This document shows, in pieces, positions 1-10,080 of a stretch of DNA of 64,000 bases. Source of the DNA: Pseudoglutamicibacter cumminsii (GTDB lineage Bacteria > Actinomycetota > Actinomycetes > Actinomycetales > Micrococcaceae); assembly GCF_003143995.1 (NCBI RefSeq), contig NZ_QFWG01000007.1:1-64000 (forward strand), written 5' to 3'. Every line of letters begins with the position of its first letter. Within the stretch, counting starts at the first letter, position 1. Made by a program: the position numbers and the translations under genes. Below the pieces are notes generated by a model. It was not told where the DNA came from and made no database searches. It saw only the letters and a program-made list of their open reading frames with translations.

Positions 1-35
1 GTTGGGCTTGTGGGCTGTTGTGAGGAGGAGCGCTT

Positions 36-518
36 GTGCAGGCTGTGAGTGCTGATGCGTTGGCTGGTTGTTTTGTGAATGCGACGCGTCGTGAGGCGGC
101 CGCGGCTGTCCCGCCGTTTCCTTTGGCTGAGTATCACTGGGAGACGATGGAGTTTTTGGGGTGGCGGGATCAGAAGGACCGCACGCGTGCTTATCTTGTT
201 CTTGAGGTGGACGGGGTTTTGCGTGGTGCTGTGTTGCGTCCGACGCACACTCCTGGCGTGCATGGCGTGTGTGCTTTGTGTCGTGATGTGACTGAGTTGG
301 CTGGGGTTCGGATGTTTTCGGCTCGTCGGGCTGGGGATGCTGGGCGTTCTGGTAATTCGGTTGCGACGTTGATCCATGAGGATTTCCGGTGTTCTGAGTA
401 TGCGCGGCGTCTACCGACCCCGATGGAGGGTGCGCTTGACCCTGAATTGTTTAGTTCTCAGCGGGTTGAGGCTTTGCGGAAGCGTTCCACCGGCTTCATG
501 CGCCGGGTGATCGGTTAG
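36..518 (+). CDS. FBP-domain (EF-G-binding C-terminal treble-clef) protein
   Basis: 160 residues. The second half carries the treble-clef zinc-finger pattern of the FBP_C family, which includes the EF-G-binding protein that frees EF-G from fusidic acid: CALC at about 79-82, then HEDFRCSEYARR with Cys about 119, and a basic tail (RKRSTGFMRRVIG). Only the C-terminal type domain is present, as in actinobacterial stand-alone versions. Start chosen at GTG 36 because GAGGAGGAG lies 5 bases upstream. It converges on recX, with about 38 bp between the stops. Binding to EF-G or the ribosome is inferred from the family. Resistance to fusidic acid is not shown by the sequence. Confidence 0.75.
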   Translation: MQAVSADALAGCFVNATRREAAAAVPPFPLAEYHWETMEFLGWRDQKDRTRAYLVLEVDGVLRGAVLRPTHTPGVHGVCALCRDVTELAGVRMFSARRAGDAGRSGNSVATLIHEDFRCSEYARRLPTPMEGALDPELFSSQRVEALRKRSTGFMRRVIG

Positions 519-556
519 CGCTGTGGGCGGGTTTGTCAGCGCGGTAGCTGGTTCGG

Positions 557-1669
557 TTAGCCGCGTTCTCCGTTGTCGTGGCGTTCCATCGCGGAGCGGG
601 TTGCCGCCATGCAGACGCCGGGTGCGTAGCCTTTTCGCTGTAGGTGGCTCACGATGCGGCGCATGACTTTTTCGCGTTCTTTGCGGTCTGGTCCGTAGCG
701 GTCTGGTGGTAGGTCGCTGTAACCGAGTCGTTTGAGCGCGAGGTTTTCTGCTTGGGCTCGGAGGTCGTCTCCGTCGAGTTGTTCGAGAGCCGCGGCGATG
801 TGTTCTTCCGCGATGCCTTTGCGGCGTAGCTCTTGGGCTAGGCGTGCTGATGCGTAGCCTTTCGACCGGTTCCGGGATTCGACCCACGCTTGTGCGAAGG
901 CTTCATCGTCGATGAGTCCCACTTCTTCGAAGCGGTCCATGACGTGGGTGATGGCTTCGGCGGGGAGTTCTTTTCCACGCAGGTTTTCTTCGATTTCGTG
1001 CCGCGATCGGGCGCGTGTTGAAAGCAACCTCAACGCTGTTTCGCGGCACAGGCGCTCGGCTTGTTCTGTAGTTAGTTCCGGCGTCGGTTCGGGAGTCTCA
1101 GATTCAGCATCTTCGTTGCCAGATGCCGCGTTGCGGGGTGCCGCATTCGTTTCATCATGGCGGCCGGCCGTTTCGCTAGATGTTTCCCGGCTTTGGCTTT
1201 CTTCGATGAGTTCGAGGATGTCTTCGGGCAACTCGCCGAGCATCCACTCTGGGACCTCGGCGTCCGTATTGAGCCATTCAGGTACTGGAGCGTCAGCAGC
1301 GGAAGCGTCGGATACTTGAGCATGCGTATTACCGCTCTCGTTTTCGTCGCTCTGTGTTCGACCGAATGCGGGCGCCGCGGCGCCTGTGAGCGGTTGGTGT
1401 TCGCGTTCGCGACGTTGTTCACGAAGCGCTTTGAGTTGGCGTTGCAGCTGCTGGATCGATGCCGGTTTGGTTTTGCGTTTCGAGCCTCGCCCTGGCTTCT
1501 TCGTGTCAGATGGCTTTGCAGGCGCGTTATCGCTTGAGGGTTGGTTGAGTGAGCTTGCCGGCACCAGTCCCAAGAGGTCTTGGAGGCGCTGGCGCTCGGC
1601 AAGCTTTTCGTCACTCAGTCCGGCAGGATTCTCTCCTGAGTTCCCGGACGTGTCCGGGATGGGGCTCAT
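557..1669 (-). CDS. recX: RecX-family regulator of RecA, with long N-terminal extension
   Basis: 370 residues. The RecX domain occupies about residues 205-370 ([19 protein letters not shown], later [15 protein letters not shown] and [13 protein letters not shown]), three-helix repeats that bind the RecA filament groove and limit its activity. Residues 1-200 are Ser/Glu/Ala/Pro-rich low-complexity sequence without a recognisable fold; typical RecX proteins are 150-270 residues. The ATG overlaps the recA TGA (ATGA, 1666-1669), so translation is probably coupled to recA and the gene shares its SOS control. The extension looks disordered, and nothing in it suggests a second enzyme. Confidence 0.9.
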   Translation of the reverse strand: MSPIPDTSGNSGENPAGLSDEKLAERQRLQDLLGLVPASSLNQPSSDNAPAKPSDTKKPGRGSKRKTKPASIQQLQRQLKALREQRREREHQPLTGAAAPAFGRTQSDENESGNTHAQVSDASAADAPVPEWLNTDAEVPEWMLGELPEDILELIEESQSRETSSETAGRHDETNAAPRNAASGNEDAESETPEPTPELTTEQAERLCRETALRLLSTRARSRHEIEENLRGKELPAEAITHVMDRFEEVGLIDDEAFAQAWVESRNRSKGYASARLAQELRRKGIAEEHIAAALEQLDGDDLRAQAENLALKRLGYSDLPPDRYGPDRKEREKVMRRIVSHLQRKGYAPGVCMAATRSAMERHDNGERG

Positions 1670-2715
1670 GCTTCAGGGACAGCCTGCAGGTTGGCGTCGT
1701 TCTCGTTACCCGCTTCCGGGTCCTCGTCGATGCCCAGCTTGATGCGGATCTGACGCTCAAGCTCATCGGCGAGGTCCGGGTTGTCCTTCAGGAAGCGACG
1801 CGCATTTTCCTTACCCTGACCGAGCTGATCGCCATCGTACGTATACCAAGCACCAGACTTCTTGACCAGGCCGTTCTCGACACCCATGTCGATCAGACCA
1901 CCTTCACGTGAGATGCCTTCGCCGTAGAGGATGTCGAACTCTGCCTGCTTGAACGGAGGCGCCATCTTGTTCTTCACGATCTTGGCGCGGGTACGGTTAC
2001 CCACCGGGTTAGCGCCGTCCTTGAGGGTCTCGATACGGCGTACATCAACGCGGACCGAAGCATAGAACTTCAGGGCCTTACCACCTGTGGTGGTTTCAGG
2101 GGACCCGAAGAAGACACCGATCTTTTCACGCAGCTGGTTAATGAAGATCGCGGTCGTCTTGGTCTGTGCGAGGCGACCGGTGATCTTACGCAAAGCCTGG
2201 GACATCAGACGCGCCTGCAGACCAACGTGAGAGTCACCCATTTCACCTTCGATTTCCGCACGCGGAACGAGTGCTGCAACCGAGTCGATCACGACGATGT
2301 CGATCGTGCCGGAAGACACAAGCATGTCCATGATCTCGAGCGCCTGCTCACCCGTGTCCGGCTGCGCAACCAAGAGCGCATCCGTGTCTACACCAATCTT
2401 GGCGGCGTACACCGGATCAAGCGCGTGCTCGGCGTCGATGAACGCCGCGATACCGCCGTTGCGCTGCGCGTTAGCGACAGCGTGAAGTGCAACGGTCGTC
2501 TTACCCGAGGATTCCGGGCCGTAAATCTCAACGACGCGGCCACGCGGCAAACCACCGATGCCCAACGCCGCATCGAGCGCAATCGAGCTAGTAGAGATCG
2601 TCTCAATAGGCGCCTTAGTTTCATCACCAAGGCGCATCACGGCACCCTTGCCGAACTGACGGTCAATCTGCGCGAGGGCCTGATTCAGTGCCTTCTCACG
2701 ATCCTGTGCTGCCAT
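1666..2715 (-). CDS. recA: RecA recombinase
   Basis: 349 residues starting [10 protein letters not shown], the usual length. It is the strand-exchange ATPase that also stimulates LexA self-cleavage. Visible motifs are Walker [10 protein letters not shown] (about 66-74), the Walker B region [20 protein letters not shown], loop L1/L2 sequence ([38 protein letters not shown]) and an acidic C-terminal tail. The reading frame stays open far upstream, to 3282, but the start is set at ATG 2715 because AGAGGA sits about 7 bases upstream and homology begins there. A SOS box lies about 220 bp upstream. recX follows with a 4-base overlap. Confidence 0.98.
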   Translation of the reverse strand: MAAQDREKALNQALAQIDRQFGKGAVMRLGDETKAPIETISTSSIALDAALGIGGLPRGRVVEIYGPESSGKTTVALHAVANAQRNGGIAAFIDAEHALDPVYAAKIGVDTDALLVAQPDTGEQALEIMDMLVSSGTIDIVVIDSVAALVPRAEIEGEMGDSHVGLQARLMSQALRKITGRLAQTKTTAIFINQLREKIGVFFGSPETTTGGKALKFYASVRVDVRRIETLKDGANPVGNRTRAKIVKNKMAPPFKQAEFDILYGEGISREGGLIDMGVENGLVKKSGAWYTYDGDQLGQGKENARRFLKDNPDLADELERQIRIKLGIDEDPEAGNENDANLQAVPEA

Positions 2716-2770
2716 CTTTAGTCCTCTCGGATCTATAACGTTGCCTGCCGAATCCATCCGCCAGCCAACT

Positions 2771-2808
2771 GTGTGCTTGGGAAGCTCAAAGCGTGTGCTT
2801 GGGAAGCT
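2771..2808. repeat. Direct repeat in the recA leader
   Basis: GTGTGCTTGGGAAGCT occurs twice, exactly, at 2771-2786 and 2793-2808 (period 22 bp), between the recA start and its SOS box. It is not an inverted repeat, so a terminator or a simple operator is unlikely. Function unknown. Confidence 0.8.
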
Positions 2809-2936
2809 AGTTATACGTTGTGTAACTGTTTTTAGCGTAGGACGGGGGTCTGACAGTTTGCTCCGGAACAACCCAAACTGTGCATAACTTCCGCCCGCAG
2901 TACGACTGTGGATACCGTGAACCAGAATAACCGATT

Positions 2937-2952
2937 TCGAACACACATTCGA
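2937..2952. promoter_or_regulatory. LexA SOS box upstream of recA
   Basis: TCGAACACACATTCGA matches the actinobacterial/Bacillus-type SOS box (TCGAAC-N4-GTTCGA) at 11 of 12 arm positions. It lies about 222 bp before the recA ATG and 110 bp before the divergent DUF3046 gene. Between it and recA I see only AT-rich promoter-like sequence and the 16-bp repeat pair; no gene is evident in 2716-3061. A recA promoter near the box would imply a leader of about 200 bases. Confidence 0.8.
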
Positions 2953-3061
2953 ATAATGGCTCGCGTGTCCCAAAAACTTCGCCTGGCACACGGGCGCTTC
3001 AGGACCATCAACCCGCACTGTGACGAACACACCTGTCAACGGGCCATGAGAAAATCCGGAT

Positions 3062-3298
3062 ATGCGTTTGAGCGATTTCCAACGGATGATCACAGAAGAG
3101 TTCGGCGAAGCCGCCGGAGAACACCTCATGCTCACGATGGCACTGACCGAATGCGACGGCCTCACTGCAACTGAAGCTCTCGATGCCGGCTTCGAGCCAA
3201 AAACTGTGTGGCTCGCTTTGTGCCGCGCAAAGGACGTACCGGAATCACGATGGCTCGGCCGCGACCTCCCGCTACGCGACACCCCGTGGAATGGCTAG
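3062..3298 (+). CDS. DUF3046 family protein
   Basis: 78 residues, [20 protein letters not shown] to PLRDTPWNG. This small helical protein family is actinobacteria-specific and is nearly always found divergent from or beside recA. No enzymatic motif is seen and the function is unknown. It shares the recA upstream region and therefore possibly the SOS box at 2937-2952. The last codons and TAG stop are duplicated immediately downstream (3302-3316). It converges on clgR across a perfect bidirectional terminator. Confidence 0.85.
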   Translation: MRLSDFQRMITEEFGEAAGEHLMLTMALTECDGLTATEALDAGFEPKTVWLALCRAKDVPESRWLGRDLPLRDTPWNG

Positions 3299-3316
3299 CG
3301 ACGTGGAACGGCTAGC
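3285..3316. repeat. Tandem duplication of the DUF3046 stop-codon region
   Basis: CGTGGAATGGCTAGC (3285-3299, containing the real TAG at 3296-3298) is followed at a 17-bp period by CGTGGAACGGCTAGC (3302-3316), 14 of 15 identical. One of several post-stop tandem duplications in this window. Confidence 0.8.
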
Positions 3317-3351
3317 ACTCCGGCGCGGCCGAAACCTTCGATATCTAGAAA

Positions 3352-3392
3352 ACGACTGAGGGCGGATCCACACGAGATCCGCCCTCAGTCGT
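3352..3392. terminator. Bidirectional terminator between DUF3046 and clgR
   Basis: A perfect stem of 16-17 bp, CGACTGAGGGCGGATC at 3353-3368 with its complement at 3376-3391 and a 7-base loop, followed by AT-rich sequence. It is placed between two convergent genes. Confidence 0.9.
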
Positions 3393-3438
3393 CAATATAA
3401 GTTTTATTAGACCGCAGCACCTTTACGCCGAGGCCTCT

Positions 3439-3879
3439 TTAGGCAGATGCAACGGTACCGAAGTCTTCCGGCAGAGAATCTGGAACAGACACGCCACCGT
3501 GTTCGTAGAACTCGGCAGGGATCGTATCTGGGACGGAGCTGCCGTCAATCAGGCCCTCCATGAGGGCGATACGCTGCGTCACTTCACGCAGAACAACAGC
3601 GAGCGGAACCTCAAGGGCCGCTGCGATCGATGCCAGAAGCTCGCTCGATGCTTCCTTCTGGCCGCGCTCTACCTCAGACAAGTAGCCGAGGGAAACTCGC
3701 GCCAAGTGCGACACCTCGCGAAGAGTACGGCCCTGTTGCTGACGGATCTGACGAAGAACCTCGCCAATCTCCTGTCGCAACACAACAGGACGGCGAATGG
3801 CTTCAGCCTTCTTCGCAGAATTGTCTTCCACGCCCGCCCAGCGGGTGATTCCGTTTACTTGGGTGGGCTGTCGGTTCAT
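3439..3879 (-). CDS. clgR: ClgR-type HTH transcriptional regulator
   Basis: 146 residues from ATG 3879. An XRE/Cro-type helix-turn-helix lies in the middle ([20 protein letters not shown], then [20 protein letters not shown]), as in ClgR, the actinobacterial activator of clp protease genes. It sits in the usual cinA-clgR-recA neighbourhood. The C-terminus ends VASA; in known ClgR proteins the C-terminal alanines are a ClpP degron, so self-limiting turnover is plausible. The frame is open to 3921. ATG 3879 is preferred because AAGGAG lies upstream, although the 13-base spacing is long. A 15-16 bp repeat occupies the leader. Confidence 0.85.
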   Translation of the reverse strand: MNRQPTQVNGITRWAGVEDNSAKKAEAIRRPVVLRQEIGEVLRQIRQQQGRTLREVSHLARVSLGYLSEVERGQKEASSELLASIAAALEVPLAVVLREVTQRIALMEGLIDGSSVPDTIPAEFYEHGGVSVPDSLPEDFGTVASA

Positions 3880-3945
3880 GGAAATCTCGCTTCTCCTTGC
3901 GAATTGCGTATCTTCAATCATGCAAACCGTTCACGCGATGGGCTG

Positions 3946-3988
3946 TGCCTTCAAAAGCATCTGCCTTCACAGCATGTGCCTTCACATG
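3946..3988. repeat. Three short tandem repeats upstream of clgR
   Basis: TGCCTTCAAAAGCATC (3946-3961), TGCCTTCACAGCATG (3962-3976) and TGCCTTCACATG (3977-3988) form a degenerate 12-16 bp array between cinA and clgR. Function unknown. It could be regulatory or a decaying duplication. Confidence 0.7.
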
Positions 3989-4072
3989 AACTGTTCGAAA
4001 GAAGATCGGACATTAAGCGTAACCAGGATCATCCCGCGTTTGTTCCCGAAGCGCTCAATCATCAGGAAGTTT

Positions 4073-4564
4073 TCAGGAATCCGCGAGGATCTGTTCACCA
4101 AGCGCCACCACCGCGTCCACCGTGGCTTGCCGCACTTCAGCCCGGCTGCCAGCCAGCTGCAACAGCTCATGTCCCCGCGCACGCACCTGAGTCCCGGCCT
4201 TGTCGAAAACAGCCCAACCGATATATGCCGTGCCCGCCGGATGCCCGCCGTGCGGTTCAGGCCCAGCCACGCCAGTCGTCGACACCCCGATCCGCGCCCC
4301 GCACGCCCGCGCGGCACCGATCGCCATCTGCTCCGCTACCTCCGGATGCACCGGCCCATGACGCTCCAAAAGACCCGCGTCCACGCCCAAAACGTCACGC
4401 TTGACGCTCATCTGATACGCCACGATCCCGCCCTGCAGAACAGCGGAAGCACCAGGGACATCGGCGATGTGGCTCGCAACCATCCCGGCAGTTAGCGACT
4501 CACCCGTGGCGATAGTCAGCCCCGCGCGCTCGAGCCCGCGCACCAGCGGCGTTGCGTCCCGCAT
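4073..4564 (-). CDS. CinA-family nicotinamide-nucleotide amidohydrolase
   Basis: 163 residues from MRDATPLVRG. This is the stand-alone CinA C-terminal (PncC) domain, which deamidates NMN to nicotinate mononucleotide in pyridine-nucleotide salvage. Conserved stretches seen are TIATGESLTAGMVASHIADV, GGIVAYQMSVKRDVLGV, VHPEVAEQMA and GVSTTGVAGPEPHGG. The N-terminal ADP-ribose pyrophosphatase domain of full CinA is absent. Start at ATG 4564 is set by AGGAAGG about 8 bases upstream; a longer open frame reaches 4714 but overlaps pgsA. It sits 41 bp after pgsA and is probably cotranscribed with it and clgR. Confidence 0.9.
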   Translation of the reverse strand: MRDATPLVRGLERAGLTIATGESLTAGMVASHIADVPGASAVLQGGIVAYQMSVKRDVLGVDAGLLERHGPVHPEVAEQMAIGAARACGARIGVSTTGVAGPEPHGGHPAGTAYIGWAVFDKAGTQVRARGHELLQLAGSRAEVRQATVDAVVALGEQILADS

Positions 4565-4605
4565 CGTCGTCACCTTCCTCGCTGATCGGAGCTCACGCTC
4601 AGGCT

Positions 4606-5214
4606 CTACCGCTCCCTGTTCCTGTACAGCGTCACAGCCTGCCGCACGTAATCGATCGCGGACCACAACGTCAACGCAGCCGCAATCAGCATGACCACAA
4701 AACCGGCCCACCACACGCCGTGCACAAAATGAGCGGTCGGTAGCAGCAAGATAAACGTGCCGAGCATCTGCGCGACCGTCTTGATCTTGCCGCCCGGGCT
4801 CGCGGCGATCACGCCGTATTTGATGACCCAGAACCGCATCACGGTCACGCCGATTTCACGCACGAGGATGATCGCGGTGATCCACCACGTCAGGTCGCCC
4901 AGAACGCTCAGGCTAATCAGCGACACCGCCATGAGCAGCTTGTCCGCGATCGGATCGGCGATCTTCCCGAAGTCCGTCACGAGGTTCAGGCCACGGGCAA
5001 GCGCGCCATCGAGCCAGTCGGTGATCGTCGCAAGCACAAAGACCACGACCGCCCACCAACGCCACGCGCCGTACTCCGCGGCGTCCAGAACGATGAACAC
5101 CACGAACACCGGGATCAGCAGGATCCGCATCCCAGTGAGGATGTTCGCGATGTTCCAGCTCGAAACCTGCTTTGGTTCCGCGCTCGCCCCGGTTACCGTC
5201 CTGTCAGCGACCAT
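4606..5214 (-). CDS. pgsA: CDP-diacylglycerol--glycerol-3-phosphate 3-phosphatidyltransferase
   Basis: 202 residues, an integral membrane enzyme of the CDP-alcohol phosphotransferase family with the signature D-G-x2-A-R-x8-G-x3-D-x3-D seen in [27 protein letters not shown]. It makes phosphatidylglycerol phosphate from CDP-DAG, the product of CdsA elsewhere in this window. About five or six membrane helices are visible. ATG 5214 lies 22 bp inside the 3' end of ftsK, so translation may be coupled; a start slightly downstream cannot be excluded. Confidence 0.92.
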   Translation of the reverse strand: MVADRTVTGASAEPKQVSSWNIANILTGMRILLIPVFVVFIVLDAAEYGAWRWWAVVVFVLATITDWLDGALARGLNLVTDFGKIADPIADKLLMAVSLISLSVLGDLTWWITAIILVREIGVTVMRFWVIKYGVIAASPGGKIKTVAQMLGTFILLLPTAHFVHGVWWAGFVVMLIAAALTLWSAIDYVRQAVTLYRNRER

Positions 5215-8200
5215 GCGTCTTCGGACTCCTCGTCGTCATCGTCGTGCCACGTGTCTTCAGCGTAACCGGAGCTGGGGCCGGCAACGGAACCGGAAACAGC
5301 GCCCGATGCGGTGCTCTCCCCCGCCTCGGATGCATCGGTTGGCTGGTGGTTATAGGTGGCTTCGTCGGCTAGCGCTTGCTGCTGGGCGTCCGGGGTTTCC
5401 GGTGCAGGGGTTCCGTTGATCGCGGCGATGACCTGCGGCAGGTCTTCCGGCTTGACCAGCACATCGCGGGCCTTCGAACCTTCGGATGGGCCGACCACGC
5501 CGCGGGATTCCATGAGGTCCATGAGGCGGCCCGCTTTCGCGAAGCCGATGCGCAGCTTGCGCTGCAACATCGAGGTTGAGCCGAACTGGGAGGTCACCAC
5601 GAGCTCGACTGCGCGCAGCAGGTCTTCGAGGTCGTCGCCGATGTCGGCGTCGATTTCACGCTGCGGCGCATCCGGAACAACGTCGTCGCGGTAGTGCGCG
5701 GTGAGCTGTCCCTTGACGTGCTCAACGACGCGGTGGATCTCTGATTCGGTGACCCACGCACCCTGAACGCGGATCGGCTTGGACTTACCCATCGGCAAGA
5801 ACAGAGCGTCACCCTGGCCGAGCAGCTTCTCTGCACCCGGCTGGTCCAGGACCACGCGGGAGTCGGTAACGGACGAGGTCGCGAAGGCCATGCGCGAAGG
5901 CACGTTGGCCTTGATGAGGCCCGTCACGACATCGACGGATGGGCGCTGGGTAGCCAGCACGAGGTGGATACCAGCGGCGCGCGCGAGCTGCGTAATGCGG
6001 ACGATCGAATCTTCAACATCGCGCGGCGCAACCATCATGAGGTCCGCGAGCTCGTCGACAATCACCAGCAGGTATGGGTACGGCTTGATGACCCGCTTGG
6101 ATCCCGGTGGCGGCGTCACCTTGCCGGCACGCACCGCCTTATTGAAGTCATCGACGTGCTTGAACCCGAAGTTCGCGAGGTCGTCGTAGCGGGTGTCCAT
6201 TTCCTTCACAACCCACTGCAGTGCCTCGGCGGCCTTCTTAGGGTTCGTGATGATCGGGGTGATCAGGTGTGGAACGCCTTCGTACGCGGTCAGCTCAACG
6301 CGCTTAGGGTCAACCAACACAAGCCGCACATCGTCCGGGGTTGCCCGCATGAGCAGGGACACGATGAGCGAGTTGATGAACGAGGACTTACCCGCACCGG
6401 TCGCACCAGCAACCAGCATGTGCGGCATCTTCGCCATGTTCGCAACAACGAATCCGCCTTCAACGTCTTTACCGACGCCCATAACCATCGGGTGGTCGGT
6501 GCGGCGTGCAGCGTTGGAACGCAGAACGTCACCGAGGGAGACAACTTCCTTGTCGGTGTTCGGGATCTCGATGCCGATCGCGGACTTACCCGGGATCGGC
6601 GAAAGGATGCGCACATCGGAGGACGCAACCGCGTAAGAGATGTTCTTCGCAAGGTTCGTGACGCGCTCAACCTTGGTGCCGGGCGCGAGCTCGATCTCGT
6701 AGCGGGTCACCGTTGGGCCACGCGAGAAGCCGGTGACTTCCGCATCGACCTTGAATTCGCGCAGGGTCTCCTGCAACGCGGCAACGACCTTGTCGTTGGC
6801 TTCTGAGCGTTCCTTGGCCGGCGGGCCAGGTGGCAGGTATTCGCTCGGCGGGAGTGTGTAGGTGACGTCGCCTGAGAGCTCGAGCTGTTCGCTTCGCTGC
6901 GGGAGTGGCTCTGGCATGGGCCGCTCAGGTTTCGCGGTCGGCGCTACTCCAGAACCTGCTACTCCAGCGCCCGATGCTGCACCGGCTTCCGCTGCATCCT
7001 CACCGTTGGCGAGGGCGCTGGTCATGTCGATGGCCTGCGTATGCGCGTCAGGTTCGCCACGGTTGATGACCGTGGTTGCGTCAAAATCAGTGGTTGCGTC
7101 GAGGTCAGTGGTTGCGTTGGCGTCCTCATCATCCGATGGGGTTCCGGCGCCTCCGTGTTCGTCGACGTTGTAGACCCCGGCTTCGCGCATGAGTTTTTCG
7201 CGGCGTTTTTCTTCGCGGGTCGGGCGGCGAACGCCGGGCGGCGGGGTGGCTTCCTCTGGTGCCGCATCGCTTGCGTCAGCGGAGCTGTGGCCGTGGATGT
7301 CATCGTCGATGACAGGGCTCTCATAGGCCTCACTCGAACCAGCCGGTTCCAGCATCTCTTCGTCAGTTTCGGCGTCTTTGTTGCGCCCGAACAGCGACTT
7401 GCGAGCCTTCTTAGCCTTCGGCTTGTTGCTCTTCTCTTTTTCGCGGCGTTCGGAGTCGTAGAGGTACGACTGATCGTGACCATCGCGGTCGCCGCTGATG
7501 TCGCCTTCTTCAGGCTCTTCCTTCCCGACCATCAGCAGCCGGTAGAGGCTTACCAAACGTTCCGGAACCTTCGTGACCGGGGTGCCCGTGATGATGAGCA
7601 GCGACAAGATACCCACGAGGCACAGCACGATGATCGCGCCGCCTTCCGTGAGCAACGCGGCGAGTGGTTCGCCAGCAAACCAGCCGACCCATCCCCCGCT
7701 AGCCAACAGGTCTTTGAACGGGCCATCAAGCGGTGGGCGTCCCGTCGCAACGTGCGCGATGCCGGCTCCGGTGATCAGGGCGAGGACGAATCCGATGCTG
7801 ATGCGGCCGTTGACGGCATGGTCAGTGGGTCGGCGGAACAGACGCACCGCCGAAATAAACAGAACGACCGGCAACGCTACCGCCATGACGCCGAAAAGAC
7901 CGCCAACAGCGGAATGCGTGAACGTACCGAATACCGGAACCGAACGCAGGCCCCACCATTCAACGAGCGCAACGATCAGCGCGATGACGAGCCATGTGAG
8001 GGCCTTGCCGTCACGCCGTGTTCCTGGCTCCAACTTCACCGGTGTCCCGAGTTGTCGGACACCAGCGCCAATGATCCCGCCGAGGCTCGACCAGGCGCGT
8101 TGGATGGCACGGAGTGGTGCAGGAATCTCGCTGGATTCCTGGATCAGTTCCGTGGATTCTGTGTTGCCGGAGCGCTTGCTTCCACTTTTTGAAGACGCGG

Positions 8201-8237
8201 AAGAACGCTGCGATCCGGGGGAAGTACGGCTCGCCAT
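5193..8237 (-). CDS. ftsK: FtsK/SpoIIIE DNA translocase
   Basis: 1014 residues from [10 protein letters not shown]. It pumps chromosome termini through the division septum. The N-terminus has four or so membrane helices, followed by a long acidic, Glu/Asp/Ala-rich linker (to about residue 480). The motor then follows with Walker [11 protein letters not shown] near residue 608 and Walker [14 protein letters not shown], and a gamma winged-helix DNA-reading domain ([19 protein letters not shown]). The C-terminus DAWSLTGR is typical of actinobacterial FtsK. The frame is open to a TTG at 8276, but homology and the lack of a ribosome site there favour ATG 8237. It follows rnj. Confidence 0.95.
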   Translation of the reverse strand: MASRTSPGSQRSSASSKSGSKRSGNTESTELIQESSEIPAPLRAIQRAWSSLGGIIGAGVRQLGTPVKLEPGTRRDGKALTWLVIALIVALVEWWGLRSVPVFGTFTHSAVGGLFGVMAVALPVVLFISAVRLFRRPTDHAVNGRISIGFVLALITGAGIAHVATGRPPLDGPFKDLLASGGWVGWFAGEPLAALLTEGGAIIVLCLVGILSLLIITGTPVTKVPERLVSLYRLLMVGKEEPEEGDISGDRDGHDQSYLYDSERREKEKSNKPKAKKARKSLFGRNKDAETDEEMLEPAGSSEAYESPVIDDDIHGHSSADASDAAPEEATPPPGVRRPTREEKRREKLMREAGVYNVDEHGGAGTPSDDEDANATTDLDATTDFDATTVINRGEPDAHTQAIDMTSALANGEDAAEAGAASGAGVAGSGVAPTAKPERPMPEPLPQRSEQLELSGDVTYTLPPSEYLPPGPPAKERSEANDKVVAALQETLREFKVDAEVTGFSRGPTVTRYEIELAPGTKVERVTNLAKNISYAVASSDVRILSPIPGKSAIGIEIPNTDKEVVSLGDVLRSNAARRTDHPMVMGVGKDVEGGFVVANMAKMPHMLVAGATGAGKSSFINSLIVSLLMRATPDDVRLVLVDPKRVELTAYEGVPHLITPIITNPKKAAEALQWVVKEMDTRYDDLANFGFKHVDDFNKAVRAGKVTPPPGSKRVIKPYPYLLVIVDELADLMMVAPRDVEDSIVRITQLARAAGIHLVLATQRPSVDVVTGLIKANVPSRMAFATSSVTDSRVVLDQPGAEKLLGQGDALFLPMGKSKPIRVQGAWVTESEIHRVVEHVKGQLTAHYRDDVVPDAPQREIDADIGDDLEDLLRAVELVVTSQFGSTSMLQRKLRIGFAKAGRLMDLMESRGVVGPSEGSKARDVLVKPEDLPQVIAAINGTPAPETPDAQQQALADEATYNHQPTDASEAGESTASGAVSGSVAGPSSGYAEDTWHDDDDEESEDAWSLTGR

Positions 8238-8254
8238 AGGTTCCAGGATACGCC

Positions 8255-8307
8255 GCGAGCCCGTTGAGACCGGCAACCAACACTGTTACCGGCCCCAACG
8301 GGCTCGC
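8255..8307 (-). terminator. Hairpin between rnj and ftsK
   Basis: A 12-bp perfect stem (GCGAGCCCGTTG at 8255-8266 with 8296-8307), with a smaller CCGG stem inside the loop and no U tract. It lies after the rnj stop and just ahead of the ftsK start. It may act as a rnj terminator or as a leader element of ftsK. Confidence 0.6.
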
Positions 8308-8353
8308 AAACATTAATGCGTGTTCGGGCGCTTATGCCACCCTCTAGCCGCGG

Positions 8354-10063
8354 CTAGACCTCGACAACCACCGGAACGATCATCGGGCGGCGGCGCAGCT
8401 TGCGGCCAACCCACGAGCCGATCACGCGGCGCACAACCTGCTGAAGCTGGTGCTGGGTGTGGTCTGGCTTATCGCGCATCGCTTCTTCGAGTGCGGATGC
8501 GATCTTCGGCTTGATGACTTCGAACGTTTTCGCGGTTTCGGCGACACCACGCACCACGATGTCTGGGCCCTGGATGATGCGCTGAGTCTTGCGGTCAACC
8601 ACGGTGATGACGGAGACGAAACCTTCTTTAGACAGGACCATGCGGTCTTTGAGGTCGTCTTCGGTGACCATACCCACGTGGCTTCCGTCCACGTAGACAT
8701 AGTTGACGTCGAGCTGGCCCACGATGCTCGGGACACCCTCGGTGATGTCCACGACGGTTCCGTTGTTGGCAAGCAACAGGTTCTCTACAGGCACACCGGT
8801 CGCGTGAGCGAGCTTCGCGTTCGCAAGCTGGTGCTTCGGCTCGCCGTGGACAGGCATGACGTGGCGCGGCTGAACGACGTTGTAGACCGTGAGCAGCTCG
8901 CCTGCGTATGCGTGGCCGGAGACGTGAACGTTGGCGTTGCCCTTGTGGATCACGTTGATCCCGCGGTACTGCAGGGCGTTCATGAGCCGGAATCCCGAGG
9001 TCTCGTTACCTGGAATCAGAGACGACGCGAGGATCACCGTGTCGCCGGAGTCCAGCGAAATCTTGTGGTCGCCGCTGGCCATGCGGGACAGCGCGGCCAT
9101 CGGCTCGCCCTGGGAACCTGTGCACATCAGCACGATCTGGTGGTCTGGGATCTTGTCGACGTTCTTGAAGTCGACGAGCATCCCCTCAGGGATGTCAAGG
9201 TAGCCCAGCTTGGAGGCGATCGTCATGTTACGCACCATCGAACGGCCCACGAGGCAGATCTTGCGGCCGGCTTTCGCGGCCGCGTTGACGACCTGCTGCA
9301 CGCGGTGGACGTGCGATGCGAAGGACGCCACGATCACACGCTGTTCAGCCTTGGCGATGGCGTCGTCCAGAACAGGCTGGATGTTGCGTTCCGTTGGGGT
9401 GTGGCCCGGGACTTCGGCGTTTGTCGAGTCAGGGACCATCAGGTCCACGCCTTCTTCGCCCCAACGGCCGAAGGCACGCAGGTCGGTCACGCGGCCATCG
9501 AGCGGGAGCGGATCCATCTTGAAGTCGCCGGTCTGGAACACGTTGCCAGCCTTGGTGCGCACCAGAACTGCCATCGAGTCCGGGATCGAGTGGTTCACGG
9601 CCGCGAACTCGACCTCAAATGGCCCGAGCTGTTCAACATCGCCTTCGCGAACCTGCAACGTGAACGGCTTGATCCGGTGCTCCTGCAGTTTCGCCTCAAC
9701 GAGCGCGAGCGTGAGCTGCGATGCAACGAGCGGGATGTCCTGCTTGAGGCGCAACAGGTATGGCACGGCACCGATGTGGTCTTCGTGGCCGTGCGTGATG
9801 ACCACGGCGACAACGTCGTCGAGGCGGTCCTCGATGTGGGACATATCCGGAAGGATCAGGTCCACGCCTGGCTGTTCTTCTTCGGGGAAGAGCACGCCAC
9901 AGTCAACGATGAGCAGCTTGCCGTCCATTTCGTAGACGGTCATGTTGCGGCCCACTTCGCCTACGCCGCCGAGCGGGTAGACGCGAAGTGTTCCGTTGGC
10001 TAGTTGTGGCGGTGCTGATACCCGCCGGTCGACGTCGAACGCGATGGTCGGTGTTTCAGTCAT
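8354..10063 (-). CDS. rnj: Ribonuclease J
   Basis: 569 residues, a metallo-beta-lactamase/beta-CASP nuclease with 5'-exo and endo activity on mRNA and rRNA precursors. The metal motif THGHEDHIG is at about residues 89-97, with further beta-CASP motifs (MVPDSTNAEVPG, VHGEPKHQ, MPVHGE). The C-terminal domain is complete, and actinobacterial RNase J is about 560 residues. ATG 10063 follows CACAAGG and lies 17 bp downstream of the dapA stop, so dapA-rnj is probably one transcript. This dapA-rnj pairing is conserved in actinobacteria. Confidence 0.95.
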   Translation of the reverse strand: MTETPTIAFDVDRRVSAPPQLANGTLRVYPLGGVGEVGRNMTVYEMDGKLLIVDCGVLFPEEEQPGVDLILPDMSHIEDRLDDVVAVVITHGHEDHIGAVPYLLRLKQDIPLVASQLTLALVEAKLQEHRIKPFTLQVREGDVEQLGPFEVEFAAVNHSIPDSMAVLVRTKAGNVFQTGDFKMDPLPLDGRVTDLRAFGRWGEEGVDLMVPDSTNAEVPGHTPTERNIQPVLDDAIAKAEQRVIVASFASHVHRVQQVVNAAAKAGRKICLVGRSMVRNMTIASKLGYLDIPEGMLVDFKNVDKIPDHQIVLMCTGSQGEPMAALSRMASGDHKISLDSGDTVILASSLIPGNETSGFRLMNALQYRGINVIHKGNANVHVSGHAYAGELLTVYNVVQPRHVMPVHGEPKHQLANAKLAHATGVPVENLLLANNGTVVDITEGVPSIVGQLDVNYVYVDGSHVGMVTEDDLKDRMVLSKEGFVSVITVVDRKTQRIIQGPDIVVRGVAETAKTFEVIKPKIASALEEAMRDKPDHTQHQLQQVVRRVIGSWVGRKLRRRPMIVPVVVEV

Positions 10064-10080
10064 CCTTGTGGTGCGCCTTT

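Noticed and set aside
2716-3282. N-terminal extension of recA to 538 residues
   Set aside because: The extra part covers the promoter, SOS box and the opposite DUF3046 gene; homology and ribosome site start at 2715.
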